A stretch of DNA of 12,848 bases from Phycisphaerales bacterium UBA2218. GTDB taxonomy: Bacteria; Planctomycetota; Phycisphaerae; Sedimentisphaerales; Anaerobacaceae. The position numbers and the translations under genes were made by a program. Positions 6,475-12,848 of this stretch are shown piece by piece. Under the pieces are notes generated by a model that was not told the origin of the DNA, did no database searches, and saw only the letters and a list, made by a program, of their open reading frames with translations. The stretch is from positions 16,522 to 29,369 of the forward strand of contig DCUI01000219.1 of NCBI GenBank assembly GCA_002327785.1. The letters run 5' to 3'. The first letter of the stretch is position 1; each line of letters opens with the position of its first letter.

Positions 6475-7987
6475 CGGCATCTCTCATCTCGGGCTCACTG
6501 AGATACTCGAAGGTCTTCACCTCCGCAAGCTCCCACCCGCCCTCCGGGGAGTCCTGGCAGTAGTACTCGATCTGCACGGGTAATCGCGTTGCCGGATCGA
6601 CGGACACTCGCCACCGATACGATGTCGCCCTCATCCGGCCGTGGACGGTTCGTGTGAGCTCATACACCGACAAATTCCCGCCTGTCCGGTCTGAAGGAAC
6701 GCTCTCCACCGGTGACAAGTCGTCCGTCAAAAGGGCGTTGGCGAACATGCGCTCCACGATCTGGCTCCCGTATCGTCTGTAGCGGTCGAGATCGTCCGCC
6801 TTCAGCGTGACGGGGTCGCCGGGGCCGAGGGCCGAGTCGCTGACGGTCACCTGCCGCCGACCGAGGTCGTATAAGATACACTCCGTCCGGATCTTCTGCA
6901 CAATCAGGTCTTTGCTCACCAGTATCTCGTAGCTCGGCTGCTGATCGCCCGCGTACCTGCTGATGATACGGACGTGGGGCGCCTGTTGAATCGCCTTGAC
7001 GAGGCTGCCGACGGTCATGCTCGCCGTGGTCGGTGCGTTCACCAGGAGCAGCAGCGCCACCGTGACGACGGCGACTGCCCCGAGAACGACTCTGCGGGGG
7101 AACTTCACTGTCGCTCCGGCGGGCGCCGGTCTCGGGGATGTGCTCGGCGTGTCGCCGGCGACGCGCGCCGGCTCGCGTCGCAGAATCTCGACGTTGACGG
7201 GATAGCGATACATAGGCCCCTGTGCCTCGGGCGCGTCCTTCTCATCGTCCTGGGGCTTATACCGCGTGGATATCGCCGAATCGGCCCTCTGTGCGATCGA
7301 ATGGATCGTTCGATGCAACGATCGGGCCTTCTTCATACAGTGCCGGCAGGCGTGCAGGTGTGCAATGACGGCGTTGCGCCGCTCATCGTTTCCGGCGAAA
7401 GTCACTGCATCCGGACCCAAGGGCACAACGCAGTCGAAGAGTTCGGCCGCAGAGATCTCGCGGCACGAGAGAGAATCATCCAGGTCGGACTCGGTTCCAT
7501 CACAGAAGAAGGCCGCCGATCTTGCTTGCCCATGGCCGGCAGACTGGCCGTAGAACAGGCTCAGTCGTTTTAACTGGTCGGCGGTCAGACCCAGCTTGCG
7601 GATCGCGGCCAGATCGTTTGCACACTGCCGGCAATGCTCCACGTGAACGGTGATCGGCGTGGGGATTCGTATCTCACGCGAAGGGATGAGCAGATCGGGC
7701 AGGAACAGTTTGACGTGGGAACAGGTGACAGGCTCGCCGACCAGCTCAAACTGCCGGCTCAACGCATCGATGACTCCCTCGTCTTCCGGGTGATCTGCCG
7801 GGCTGGGTCGATTCTCCGCCTGGACGAGGGCCTCCCGCAGTTGCCTGATTTGCTGCTCACAGAACGGACAGGTTTTGACGTGAAGAGCGATAGCCTCCGG
7901 AACGACGGCGCCGTCGTGGCGCAGAAGCTCATAATAGTACTCCCTCGCCTTGTGACACAGGCTCTTGCCGTTTCCCGAGACTGTCAT
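6455..7987 (-). CDS. Membrane anti-sigma factor with three zinc-finger domains
   Basis: 510 residues. Three tandem zf-HC2/ZAS-type signatures precede one membrane helix: C11...H36-x3-C40-x2-C43, C89...H115-x3-C119-x2-C122 and C175...H210-x3-C214-x2-C217. A proline/alanine linker (about 280-295) leads to a transmembrane segment VVLGAVAVVTVALLLLV (300-316). The remaining ~190 residues should lie outside the cytoplasmic membrane and resemble a LolA/RseB-like beta-rich sensor domain (HVRIISRY..., RWRVSVDPATRLPVQIEYY); that similarity is by eye only. ZAS-family anti-sigma factors hold their cognate ECF sigma inactive until a signal releases it. The gene begins 9 bases after the sigma gene stop, with AGGGG 5 bases before ATG, so the two are an operon and presumably partners. 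One zinc finger is usual; three is odd. Confidence 0.85.
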   Translation of the reverse strand: MTVSGNGKSLCHKAREYYYELLRHDGAVVPEAIALHVKTCPFCEQQIRQLREALVQAENRPSPADHPEDEGVIDALSRQFELVGEPVTCSHVKLFLPDLLIPSREIRIPTPITVHVEHCRQCANDLAAIRKLGLTADQLKRLSLFYGQSAGHGQARSAAFFCDGTESDLDDSLSCREISAAELFDCVVPLGPDAVTFAGNDERRNAVIAHLHACRHCMKKARSLHRTIHSIAQRADSAISTRYKPQDDEKDAPEAQGPMYRYPVNVEILRREPARVAGDTPSTSPRPAPAGATVKFPRRVVLGAVAVVTVALLLLVNAPTTASMTVGSLVKAIQQAPHVRIISRYAGDQQPSYEILVSKDLIVQKIRTECILYDLGRRQVTVSDSALGPGDPVTLKADDLDRYRRYGSQIVERMFANALLTDDLSPVESVPSDRTGGNLSVYELTRTVHGRMRATSYRWRVSVDPATRLPVQIEYYCQDSPEGGWELAEVKTFEYLSEPEMRDAVTAMQP

Positions 7988-7996
7988 AGGGACCCC

Positions 7997-8515
7997 TCAT
8001 TCCGCCGCCAACCCCCTTTGAAGCTTTCGCAAGCTCTCGGACAAATACCGGCTGACGGTCCGCTTGTTGATACCCATTTTCGTCGCGATTTCCAGGATGC
8101 TGCAGTCATCGCGATACTTCAACAGGAAGGCCTGCCCCTCCCGCCCCCGCAGGTAGCGGGCCAAACAGGCAACTGCCGTCTCCTTCTGTTCTTCAAGGGT
8201 AAAGGCGCTTCTCGACTCCTGATTGTTGATGGAAATTTTGAATTCCTTCGCATATTTTTTCAGAGTATGCGAATAGGTCTCCTCCAGGCGAATCCCGTTG
8301 ACCACGTGGTGGACGATGGCACGATACAGGTATCCCTTGATGTTCTGCACGTCCGGCGGTACGGGTTTGCGGATCAACGCGAAGAAGAATTCCTGGTGCA
8401 AGTCCTCGACGTCAAGCCTGTCGGCGGCCTGAAAATGGATGATTGTGCGAATAAAGTCGCCATATTTGGCGAAAATCGCGGTGGCCCGCCGGATTGCCGA
8501 CTCGTTCGTATCCAC
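7997..8515 (-). CDS. ECF RNA polymerase sigma factor
   Basis: 172 residues from a GTG start at 8515. Region 2 covers about residues 15-75 (YGDFIRTIIHFQA..LDVEDLHQEFFFALI..NIKGYLYRAI), and region 4 covers about 115-168 with a helix-turn-helix at CSILEIATKMGINKRTVSRYL (138-158, shown in part: IATKMGINKRTVSRYL). No region 3 is present, as in ECF sigmas. The open frame extends to 8812, but the upstream residues look non-coding and no ATG lies between 8812 and region 4. I chose GTG 8515 because the resulting (V/M)DTNESAI...FAKYGDFI matches the start of related planctomycete sigma factors as I remember them. GTG 8536, with CGGAG 9 bases upstream, is the alternative. The anti-sigma gene follows immediately. 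A TATAAT-containing promoter lies about 105 bases upstream. Confidence 0.88.
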   Translation of the reverse strand: MDTNESAIRRATAIFAKYGDFIRTIIHFQAADRLDVEDLHQEFFFALIRKPVPPDVQNIKGYLYRAIVHHVVNGIRLEETYSHTLKKYAKEFKISINNQESRSAFTLEEQKETAVACLARYLRGREGQAFLLKYRDDCSILEIATKMGINKRTVSRYLSESLRKLQRGLAAE

Positions 8516-8626
8516 TGCTCTGCAAACTCCAACCACAGCCGGTCGCTCCGAAAGCAACCCCCTGCGCCCTCTCGACGAAAGATACGGTTCAGCGAAGTCA
8601 GAAACGCCGATCAGACGCGCCACACT

Positions 8627-8654
8627 ATTATACCCTGAACAGGAAAAAACACAA
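8627..8654 (-). promoter_or_regulatory. Promoter for the sigma/anti-sigma operon
   Basis: On the minus strand, TTGTGT (-35, 8649-8654) is separated by 16 bases from a perfect TATAAT (-10, 8627-8632). The expected start near 8620 leaves a leader of about 105 bases before the GTG at 8515. The decamer GGTATAATAG at this -10 is identical to that of the LamG-gene promoter. Confidence 0.55.
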
Positions 8655-8988
8655 TCCGCCACGCACGTTTTTCCGTTTTTCGATCCGGACCTCCGCCTTC
8701 CGCCTGGCCTGCGGCCTTCGGATCCGCCCCTGGGGGGCCGGCTGCGAGGTTGCCGACGGGTGTAACTCCACCAATGCTCAAACAGGGGCTCTGCCCTCCG
8801 TGCGGGTTCCACGAGATCCGATCAAGGGTCCAGCAGATACGATTGCCTTCGTGCCGTCAAGTGCAGACGTAGCGTTCGCCCGTACCGAGCGGTGCAGTTC
8901 ACCTCCGACCGATGATGTCTCGTACGGTGCGCACGGATTGTCGCTCACTGTGGCCACAGGTGTCTTCACTCGGATCGTGCCGGCATCG
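8655..8988. other. Intergenic region between sigma and beta-helix genes
   Basis: 334 bases with no convincing gene on either strand. It holds a GC-rich partial dyad (GATCCG 8682-8687 with CGGATC 8719-8724, plus repeated CCGCCT and GGCC words between them) and a 12-bp palindrome, CTGTGGCCACAG (8948-8959). Neither has a T-run, so I call no terminator for the beta-helix gene. Confidence 0.5.
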
Positions 8989-10362
8989 CTATTGGGGCTT
9001 GATTGCCGGGGATCGCAGGTCCTCGATGGTTGTGGGACAGCCTTCGTAGGTGTTGCCTTGCAGAAAGACTTGGCCGGCTTGGTCGCCGATGCGGATGCCG
9101 ACTGCCTGACGTCCGTTCGCCGTGTTCTCGACGCGTGTATCGCGGACCGTGATATCGTGCGTGCTTCCCTGAATGTCGATTCCGATCCCCGGTTTCTCTG
9201 TGCCGTTGTCGCGGACCACGCAGCTCTCGATCCGATTGCGGTGGCCGCAGCGGAACTCGCCGGCCTCCCCGCGCAGGAGGATGCCCACCTCGTCGTTTCG
9301 CTCGATGGTGCAATTCCGTATCGTGTTGTCCGTATCGCGGTGCCCGATGCTGATCCCGTAGCGGCTGTTTTGCGAGAGGGTGCAGTCCTCCACCAGTCCG
9401 TCCGAAACGGCCCAGCAGAAGAAGATGCCCTGGCTGTTTCCTCTCGCCTCGCAGTTGCGGAAGACCGGCCGCTGCGACCCGCTGCCCGGATGGAACCCGA
9501 GATCGGCGTTGTGCAGGGCCTTGCAGTTGTGGAACTGAACGTCATCGCAGACCTGGAAGCTGAAGCCGTCGCCGTTGTAGTCTCGGGCAACCACGTTCCT
9601 GAATCGCCAGCGATTGCAGCCCTGGATGAACACCGCGCCGGCGAAGTTGCCGTTGATGTGCTCGTTGTTGTCCCGATTGCCGTCGAGCACGAGGTCCTCG
9701 ATTTGCACGTTATCGACGTCCTCAGCCGTGAGGATCGGAAAGAGGGTGGCCGCGGTGGCGTTGTTCCGGATCCAGAAGTTTTTCTCGGTCAGCCGGTCCA
9801 GGAAGAGCACGTTGCCCTCGATGGCGGTAATCGTGGCGCGCAGGACGTCGTATTGCCATTCGCCCGGCCCGGTGCTCGACCGCAGCATGATGCCGCCGCC
9901 GGGGACGAAGCCCGCGGGATCGCCGACCTCGACGCCGTATTCGTACCAATCCGAATCCCGGGAGAGCTTCGTCACGGTGCTGTTGCTCTTTCTCAGGACC
10001 GTCTTCTCTCCTGAGCCGCTCAACGTGATGCGGGGGTGCAGATAGATGGCGTTTCGCAGCTCATACACGCCCGGCAGAATACGAAGCGTTCCGCCGCCCA
10101 GTCGGTGCAGGTAATCCACCCCGGCCTGGATGAGCCTGTCGTCCGAGCCCTGCAAATCGCCGCCTGTCCTACCAACGGTGAAGACCAGAGTCTGTTTGTT
10201 TCGCATCGGGCGATTGCTGTCCGCCGCTTTCGGCGTGCCCACAAGTCCGCGATCGTCCTGGCCTTCGGTCGCCTGCCCACAGATCGCGAGGCATATTCCC
10301 GCCACGCAGACGGCCCACATCGCGGGAGACTTTCCCGACCCCTGCGCATATTCTGGATGCAT
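8989..10362 (-). CDS. Secreted right-handed parallel beta-helix protein
   Basis: 457 residues from the ATG at 10362, which is preceded by a long ribosome-binding purine run (GGAAGGAAGGAACG). The frame is open further upstream, but that part would overlap the neighbouring pseudopilin and lacks coding character. The N-terminus has a signal peptide with hydrophobic core AMWAVCVAGICLAI (14-27). Residues 74-125 (DDRLIQAGVDYL...GGGTLRILPGVYELRNAIYL...LSGSG) match the entry of pectate-lyase-superfamily beta-helices. From about 215 to 440 there are repeated N-C-x-(A/I)-x-x-N turns, e.g. FHNCKALHNADLGF, FRNCEARGNSQGIFF and IRNCTIERNDEVGILL. The fold suggests polysaccharide binding or cleavage outside the cell; I cannot assign catalytic residues or a substrate. 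The gene follows the pseudopilin on the same strand. Confidence 0.85.
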   Translation of the reverse strand: MHPEYAQGSGKSPAMWAVCVAGICLAICGQATEGQDDRGLVGTPKAADSNRPMRNKQTLVFTVGRTGGDLQGSDDRLIQAGVDYLHRLGGGTLRILPGVYELRNAIYLHPRITLSGSGEKTVLRKSNSTVTKLSRDSDWYEYGVEVGDPAGFVPGGGIMLRSSTGPGEWQYDVLRATITAIEGNVLFLDRLTEKNFWIRNNATAATLFPILTAEDVDNVQIEDLVLDGNRDNNEHINGNFAGAVFIQGCNRWRFRNVVARDYNGDGFSFQVCDDVQFHNCKALHNADLGFHPGSGSQRPVFRNCEARGNSQGIFFCWAVSDGLVEDCTLSQNSRYGISIGHRDTDNTIRNCTIERNDEVGILLRGEAGEFRCGHRNRIESCVVRDNGTEKPGIGIDIQGSTHDITVRDTRVENTANGRQAVGIRIGDQAGQVFLQGNTYEGCPTTIEDLRSPAIKPQ

Positions 10363-10458
10363 CGTTCCTTCCTTCCATCCTGGAGAGAGCCCGGCCGTTC
10401 TCGGCTCGTTTTCGTGGTTCTCGGCCTCGAACGCCGGCCCCCTGAGCACATGTGGGAC

Positions 10459-10488
10459 ATTATGTGCCCGGTCAGCCGCCGGTGTAAA
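10459..10488 (-). promoter_or_regulatory. Candidate promoter for the beta-helix gene
   Basis: On the minus strand, TTTACA (-35, 10483-10488) and CATAAT (-10, 10459-10464) each match the sigma70 consensus at five of six positions, with 18 bases between them. Transcription would begin near 10452, about 90 bases before the ATG at 10362. Confidence 0.4.
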
Positions 10489-10491
10489 TGC

Positions 10492-10520
10492 AAAAGGCAA
10501 CCCGAGGACAGAGGCGGGTC
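10492..10520 (-). terminator. Weak candidate terminator after the pseudopilin gene
   Basis: Directly after the pseudopilin stop, the minus strand reads GACCCG, a 10-base loop, CGGGTT, then TGCCTTTT. The 6-bp stem includes a G-T pair and the T-run is only four bases, so termination would be partial at best. Confidence 0.25.
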
Positions 10521-11315
10521 CTACCACCAGAATCTGCGCGTGTCGCCATAGCGGGGCTTGGGGATGTCGTCCGACAGCTCGTACTCGGCCGACTCCCATT
10601 CGGGCTTGAAGTGACGCCACTCGACGTGACCGTCGAGAAAGCCGATGTTCATGCCCGTCGGTTGTGCATCGTTCTTCAAGTGACTGGTGCGGTCGTACAG
10701 TTGCACCTGGTCGAGCGTTCCCCCGGCCACCATGCCGAAGTTGCCGTTGGGGTATGCCGCCCCTCGCTTATCCCAGGCGCAAAGCGTGGCGTCCACGCTG
10801 AGTTCCCGCAGGGCGGGCTGCTTCTCGTTGCTTGTCTTGAGCCAGATCTTGGTGTTGTTCGGGTTATTCTGGATCGCGGGGCGGTCCCCCTTGCCGGGGG
10901 CCAGCTTCAGGACGTAACAGTATCCGGACACGATGAAACTGCCCGACAGTTGCTTGTCGCTCACGACCCTTGCCTGGAACGTCCAGAAGTGGTCCATATT
11001 CGGGTGCATGGCGCTGTTCGAGGGGCAGTAGAACATCTCCTGGGTCATCCCCGTCTGGAGCATGAAGTTGACGACGTCCACGTCCAGGTCCCACAGCCAG
11101 CCGCCGGGCGTGTCGGGCAGGGGGAGTCGCCCCGTGTAGTCGTCGGCGTACATGAGAAAGGCGAGACAATGCTGGCGGACCTGACTGCCGCAGGATTGTC
11201 GCCGGCCCTGTTCACGCACCCGCTGCAGGGCGGGCATCAGGATGGCCATGAGAATCGCGATGATGGCAATGACCACGAGCAGCTCGATCAGTGTGAATCC
11301 TTTTCGGGGCTTCAT
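10521..11315 (-). CDS. Prepilin-type pseudopilin-like protein
   Basis: 264 residues. The N-terminus RKGFTLIELLVVIAIIAIL is a textbook type IV prepilin signal: cleavage after G6, F7 becomes the mature N-terminus, and E11 is at +5, followed by a hydrophobic helix to about residue 29. The C-terminal segment contains MNIGFLDGHVEWRHF (222-236), the planctomycete pseudopilin-like DGHV motif, with H212 as the probable upstream histidine. The body has CPSN (97-100), typical of these proteins. The ATG at 11315 has a full GGAGGTGA ribosome-binding site, and a promoter candidate lies at 11397-11425. Secretion or pilus-machinery export is expected; no assembly genes are in the window. It is followed on the same strand by the beta-helix gene after 158 bases, which invites but does not prove a joint role. 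Confidence 0.92.
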   Translation of the reverse strand: MKPRKGFTLIELLVVIAIIAILMAILMPALQRVREQGRRQSCGSQVRQHCLAFLMYADDYTGRLPLPDTPGGWLWDLDVDVVNFMLQTGMTQEMFYCPSNSAMHPNMDHFWTFQARVVSDKQLSGSFIVSGYCYVLKLAPGKGDRPAIQNNPNNTKIWLKTSNEKQPALRELSVDATLCAWDKRGAAYPNGNFGMVAGGTLDQVQLYDRTSHLKNDAQPTGMNIGFLDGHVEWRHFKPEWESAEYELSDDIPKPRYGDTRRFWW

Positions 11316-11396
11316 TTCTCACCTCCGGCACATTCGGATACCCTTCGCCCCCGCCGCTCACCACACATCACATCGGACAAATGCAGCATGCCATAG

Positions 11397-11425
11397 AGTA
11401 TATCACTTGCAGACGCCAACAACAA
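11397..11425 (-). promoter_or_regulatory. Extended -10 promoter for the pseudopilin gene
   Basis: On the minus strand, TTGTTG (-35, 11420-11425), a 17-base spacer and TATACT (-10, 11397-11402) are present; TGA directly before the -10 supplies an extended -10. A run of seven As (complement of 11448-11454) lies upstream, where an UP element could act. The leader would be about 75 bases. Confidence 0.45.
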
Positions 11426-11429
11426 TCCT

Positions 11430-11890
11430 CGGCAGGAGAATGGACTCTTTTTTTGTCAGGATGGAAAACCGCAAAGTGGGTGCGATGAATGTCGCACGCA
11501 CAACGGTATCCGAGGTTTACGACAGCGGCAACCAGACGGCCCCGCGAAAGGAAATCCGGATTCCCGCCCCTCTCGCTCCGTTTGTACGCACGACGTTTCC
11601 CGCCCCCTCGTCCTATCGCTTCTGCGGAGCGTGTCCTGCGCCGCGCGGGCGGCATCGTGCGTTCGGGACCCTTCGGGACCGTGGCTCCGCGTGAGATAAC
11701 GCATTGCGAAACAATAGTTTACGAGAATTTCAGTTCAGAGATATGGCAGAAAACTATTTCCTGGATCTTGGCGGCACCCATGCCGCATCTTTGCGGATCG
11801 AAGCACTTCGCGAGATCGCCACTGAGTTTGTCGAACAGCCCCGTCTCTTGAGCAGGTATGCACGTCACTACAAACGATGCGATTTATCCC
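11430..11890. other. Intergenic region without a convincing gene
   Basis: About 460 bases between divergent genes. The first part is GC-rich with a 10-bp tandem pair ending TTCGGGACC (11661-11670, 11671-11680); the part from 11695 on is AT-richer. Two short plus-strand frames, 11461-11694 (77 codons) and 11743-11919 (58 codons), lack ribosome-binding sites and recognisable motifs. An inverted pair, AATAGTTT (11713-11720) and AAACTATT (11751-11758), is 30 bases apart. I call no gene here. Confidence 0.5.
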
Positions 11891-11920
11891 TTTTCCGCCA
11901 TCGGCAGGTTCTGGTATAAT
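11891..11920 (+). promoter_or_regulatory. Extended -10 promoter upstream of the LamG gene
   Basis: A perfect TATAAT (11915-11920) is preceded by TGG, giving an extended -10; the -35 is poor (TTTTCC at 11891-11896, 18 bases away). Transcription would start near 11927, about 210 bases before the LamG ATG. The decamer GGTATAATAG is shared with the sigma-operon promoter. Confidence 0.5.
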
Positions 11921-11926
11921 AGATGG

Positions 11927-12137
11927 GCCGTCTCCCCGGAGGCGGAATTGGACAAGTGAACGATCACGGACCAATTGGACACGCCCCCCTCGGGTCTTCT
12001 GCCGGGGGCGGCGGCAGGCCGGCGAAAGCCGGCATGAAGGAAAGGAGGGCTGCTGCAATCCAACGGAGTCAGGGTACAAAATGATGTGAATCGACTGTCT
12101 GTTCCTGTGGAGTGTCTATCCTTAGAGAGGTGAAGCA
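11927..12137 (+). promoter_or_regulatory. Structured 5' leader of the LamG gene
   Basis: Several stems can be drawn in order. CCGTCT/AGGCGG (about 11928-11945) is first. AATTGG/CCAATT (11946-11951/11971-11976) encloses GTGA-ACGA-TCAC. CGCCCCC/GGGGGCG (11982-11988/12004-12010) follows. GCGGCAG/CTGCTGC (12011-12017/12050-12056) encloses the perfect GCCGGC-GAAA-GCCGGC hairpin (12018-12033) and a purine-rich strand. The nesting suggests a folded regulatory RNA, but it matches no riboswitch consensus that I can recall, and no terminator or anti-Shine-Dalgarno switch is evident. Confidence 0.4.
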
Positions 12138-12848
12138 ATGCACACGCGAATTGTACTGACTTGCATCTGCGCGATGTTGTGTGTCCCGGCAGGGATCGTG
12201 AGGGCTCAGGCTCTCGTCGGCTACTGGGATTTCGACGGGAATCTGAACGACTCGGCCGGCAAGAACAACGGCGCCTTCAGCGGCGGCCAACCCACCTATG
12301 TCGCAGGCAAGGTCGGTCAGGCTATTTCCTTCGATGGCGTCAACGATTTCGTGAACATTCCCTCGCTGCCGAGTCCTGCGACCTACTCGATTGCGGCGTG
12401 GGTCAAGCCCGCGCAGACGGACGCGGCCGGCATCGTGACGCGGACGGACGCAGCAGGGCCAACCACCGACTGGTCCCACCAGATGCGCATCCAGAACGGC
12501 GTGTTTCACCACTACTTGTGGGTCGGCGCCGAGCGGAATGTGCCGGGCACGACCACGGTGTTGGCGGACACGTGGTATCACGTCGTCATCGTGGCCCAGA
12601 ACAACGGGCCGATGCGACTGTACGTCAATGGGGAGGAAGACGCCCCATCGATCGATACCGCCGGCACCCTCTGGTCCGCTGGTGATCGGATCCATGTCGG
12701 CTCCAATTCCGGGCACGGCATGGGCTGGTTCAAGGGGTTGATCGATGACCTGCGCATCTACAACCGCGAGTTGACCGCCGCCCAGCTCAACGATCTGTTC
12801 AACGGCACACCCCCCGCCTTTGTGAAGGCTGAGAACCCGAATCCCGCC
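12138..12848 (+). CDS. Secreted LamG-domain protein, 5' part
   Basis: The frame is open from the ATG at 12138 to the window edge (237 codons) and continues beyond it. GAGGTG lies five bases before the ATG, and a TAG six codons upstream in frame excludes an earlier start. A signal peptide (hydrophobic to about residue 18, likely cleavage after VRA at 21-23) is followed by a LamG/concanavalin-like jellyroll: LVGYWDFDGNLNDSAG (26-41), GQAISFDGVNDFVNIP (60-75), YSIAAWVKP (83-91), WYHVVIVAQNNGPMRLYVNG and GLIDDLRIYNREL. These motifs are characteristic of LamG_3-type domains, which bind carbohydrates or proteins at the surface. Planctomycete members are often large multi-domain proteins with C-terminal sorting signals; the C-terminus is not visible, so the full architecture is unknown. 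Confidence 0.9.
   Translation, partial: MHTRIVLTCICAMLCVPAGIVRAQALVGYWDFDGNLNDSAGKNNGAFSGGQPTYVAGKVGQAISFDGVNDFVNIPSLPSPATYSIAAWVKPAQTDAAGIVTRTDAAGPTTDWSHQMRIQNGVFHHYLWVGAERNVPGTTTVLADTWYHVVIVAQNNGPMRLYVNGEEDAPSIDTAGTLWSAGDRIHVGSNSGHGMGWFKGLIDDLRIYNRELTAAQLNDLFNGTPPAFVKAENPNPA

Noticed and set aside
8948..8959. 12-bp perfect palindrome CTGTGGCCACAG as an operator
   Set aside because: About three perfect 12-bp palindromes are expected by chance in a window this size, and it lies just after the end of a gene, not near a promoter.
8494..10014. 506-codon plus-strand open frame
   Set aside because: It is antisense to the beta-helix gene and to the sigma promoter region; the product is a valine/alanine/aspartate-rich mirror of the real gene.
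11461..11694. 77-codon plus-strand frame
   Set aside because: The codon bias is acceptable, but there is no usable ribosome-binding site, and the arginine/proline-rich product looks like translated non-coding GC-rich DNA.
11743..11919. 58-codon plus-strand frame ending at the LamG promoter
   Set aside because: No ribosome-binding site, third-position GC (32 of 58) well below the real genes, no recognised motif, and its stop codon lies inside the -10 box.
11982..12056. Cyclic-di-GMP (GEMM) or cobalamin riboswitch
   Set aside because: A GAAA-capped hairpin is present, but the conserved single-stranded GEMM residues and the B12 box are absent.
12069..12716. 215-codon minus-strand open frame
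   Set aside because: It is antisense to the LamG gene, which has a signal peptide, a good ribosome-binding site and clear domain motifs.
1..12848. CRISPR array, tRNA, rRNA or insertion sequence
   Set aside because: I saw no regularly spaced direct repeats, no cloverleaf with conserved arms, and no transposase or integrase product in any frame.

Overview
This window looks like chromosomal DNA of an anaerobic planctomycete, most likely a Phycisphaerae-type lineage. That is an inference from gene content: a Gfo/Idh/MocA oxidoreductase tail, a secreted PQQ-like beta-propeller, two prepilin-type (pseudopilin-like) proteins with an H...DG(H)-type C-terminal motif, a secreted parallel beta-helix protein, a LamG-domain secreted protein, an ECF sigma factor of the kind these genomes carry in numbers, and the sulfide-dependent homocysteine gene set typical of anaerobes. 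GC content is high and third codon positions of real genes are GC-rich.

Layout. Positions 1-197 (+) are the 3' end of a Gfo/Idh/MocA oxidoreductase, convergent with a minus-strand group: UPF0280/COG2122 (219-914), NIL-ferredoxin (1059-1478) and COG1900/DUF39 homocysteine protein (1475-2668). Upstream on the same strand is a secreted PQQ-repeat beta-propeller (2805-4034) with its own candidate promoter. Two long imperfect dyad repeats (931-1032 and 2727-2781) sit in the gaps of this minus-strand series. Next on the minus strand is a degenerate protein-kinase-like gene lacking catalytic residues (4219-4950). It is divergent from a tiny Cys-rich protein (5368-5565, +) and a pseudopilin (5626-6474, +) whose consensus-like promoter points to a leaderless mRNA.

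The second half is mainly minus strand: pseudopilin (10521-11315), beta-helix protein (8989-10362), ECF sigma factor (7997-8515, GTG start) and its presumed partner, a membrane anti-sigma factor carrying three tandem CHCC zinc-finger signatures (6455-7987). The anti-sigma gene ends tail-to-tail, overlapping the plus-strand pseudopilin by 20 bp. After about 500 bp with no convincing gene, an extended -10 promoter (about 11915) drives a roughly 210-nt leader with several predictable stems, and then a LamG-domain secreted protein (12138 to the window end).

The pieces fit two themes. One is sulfur assimilation: homocysteine from aspartate semialdehyde and sulfide through COG1900, NIL-ferredoxin and COG2122. 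The other is a cell-surface/secretome module with a sigma/anti-sigma switch, pseudopilins and secreted beta-structured proteins. The observations most worth a second look are the triple-zinc-finger anti-sigma factor, the pseudokinase, the structured LamG leader, the leaderless pseudopilin and the dyad repeats around the homocysteine operon.
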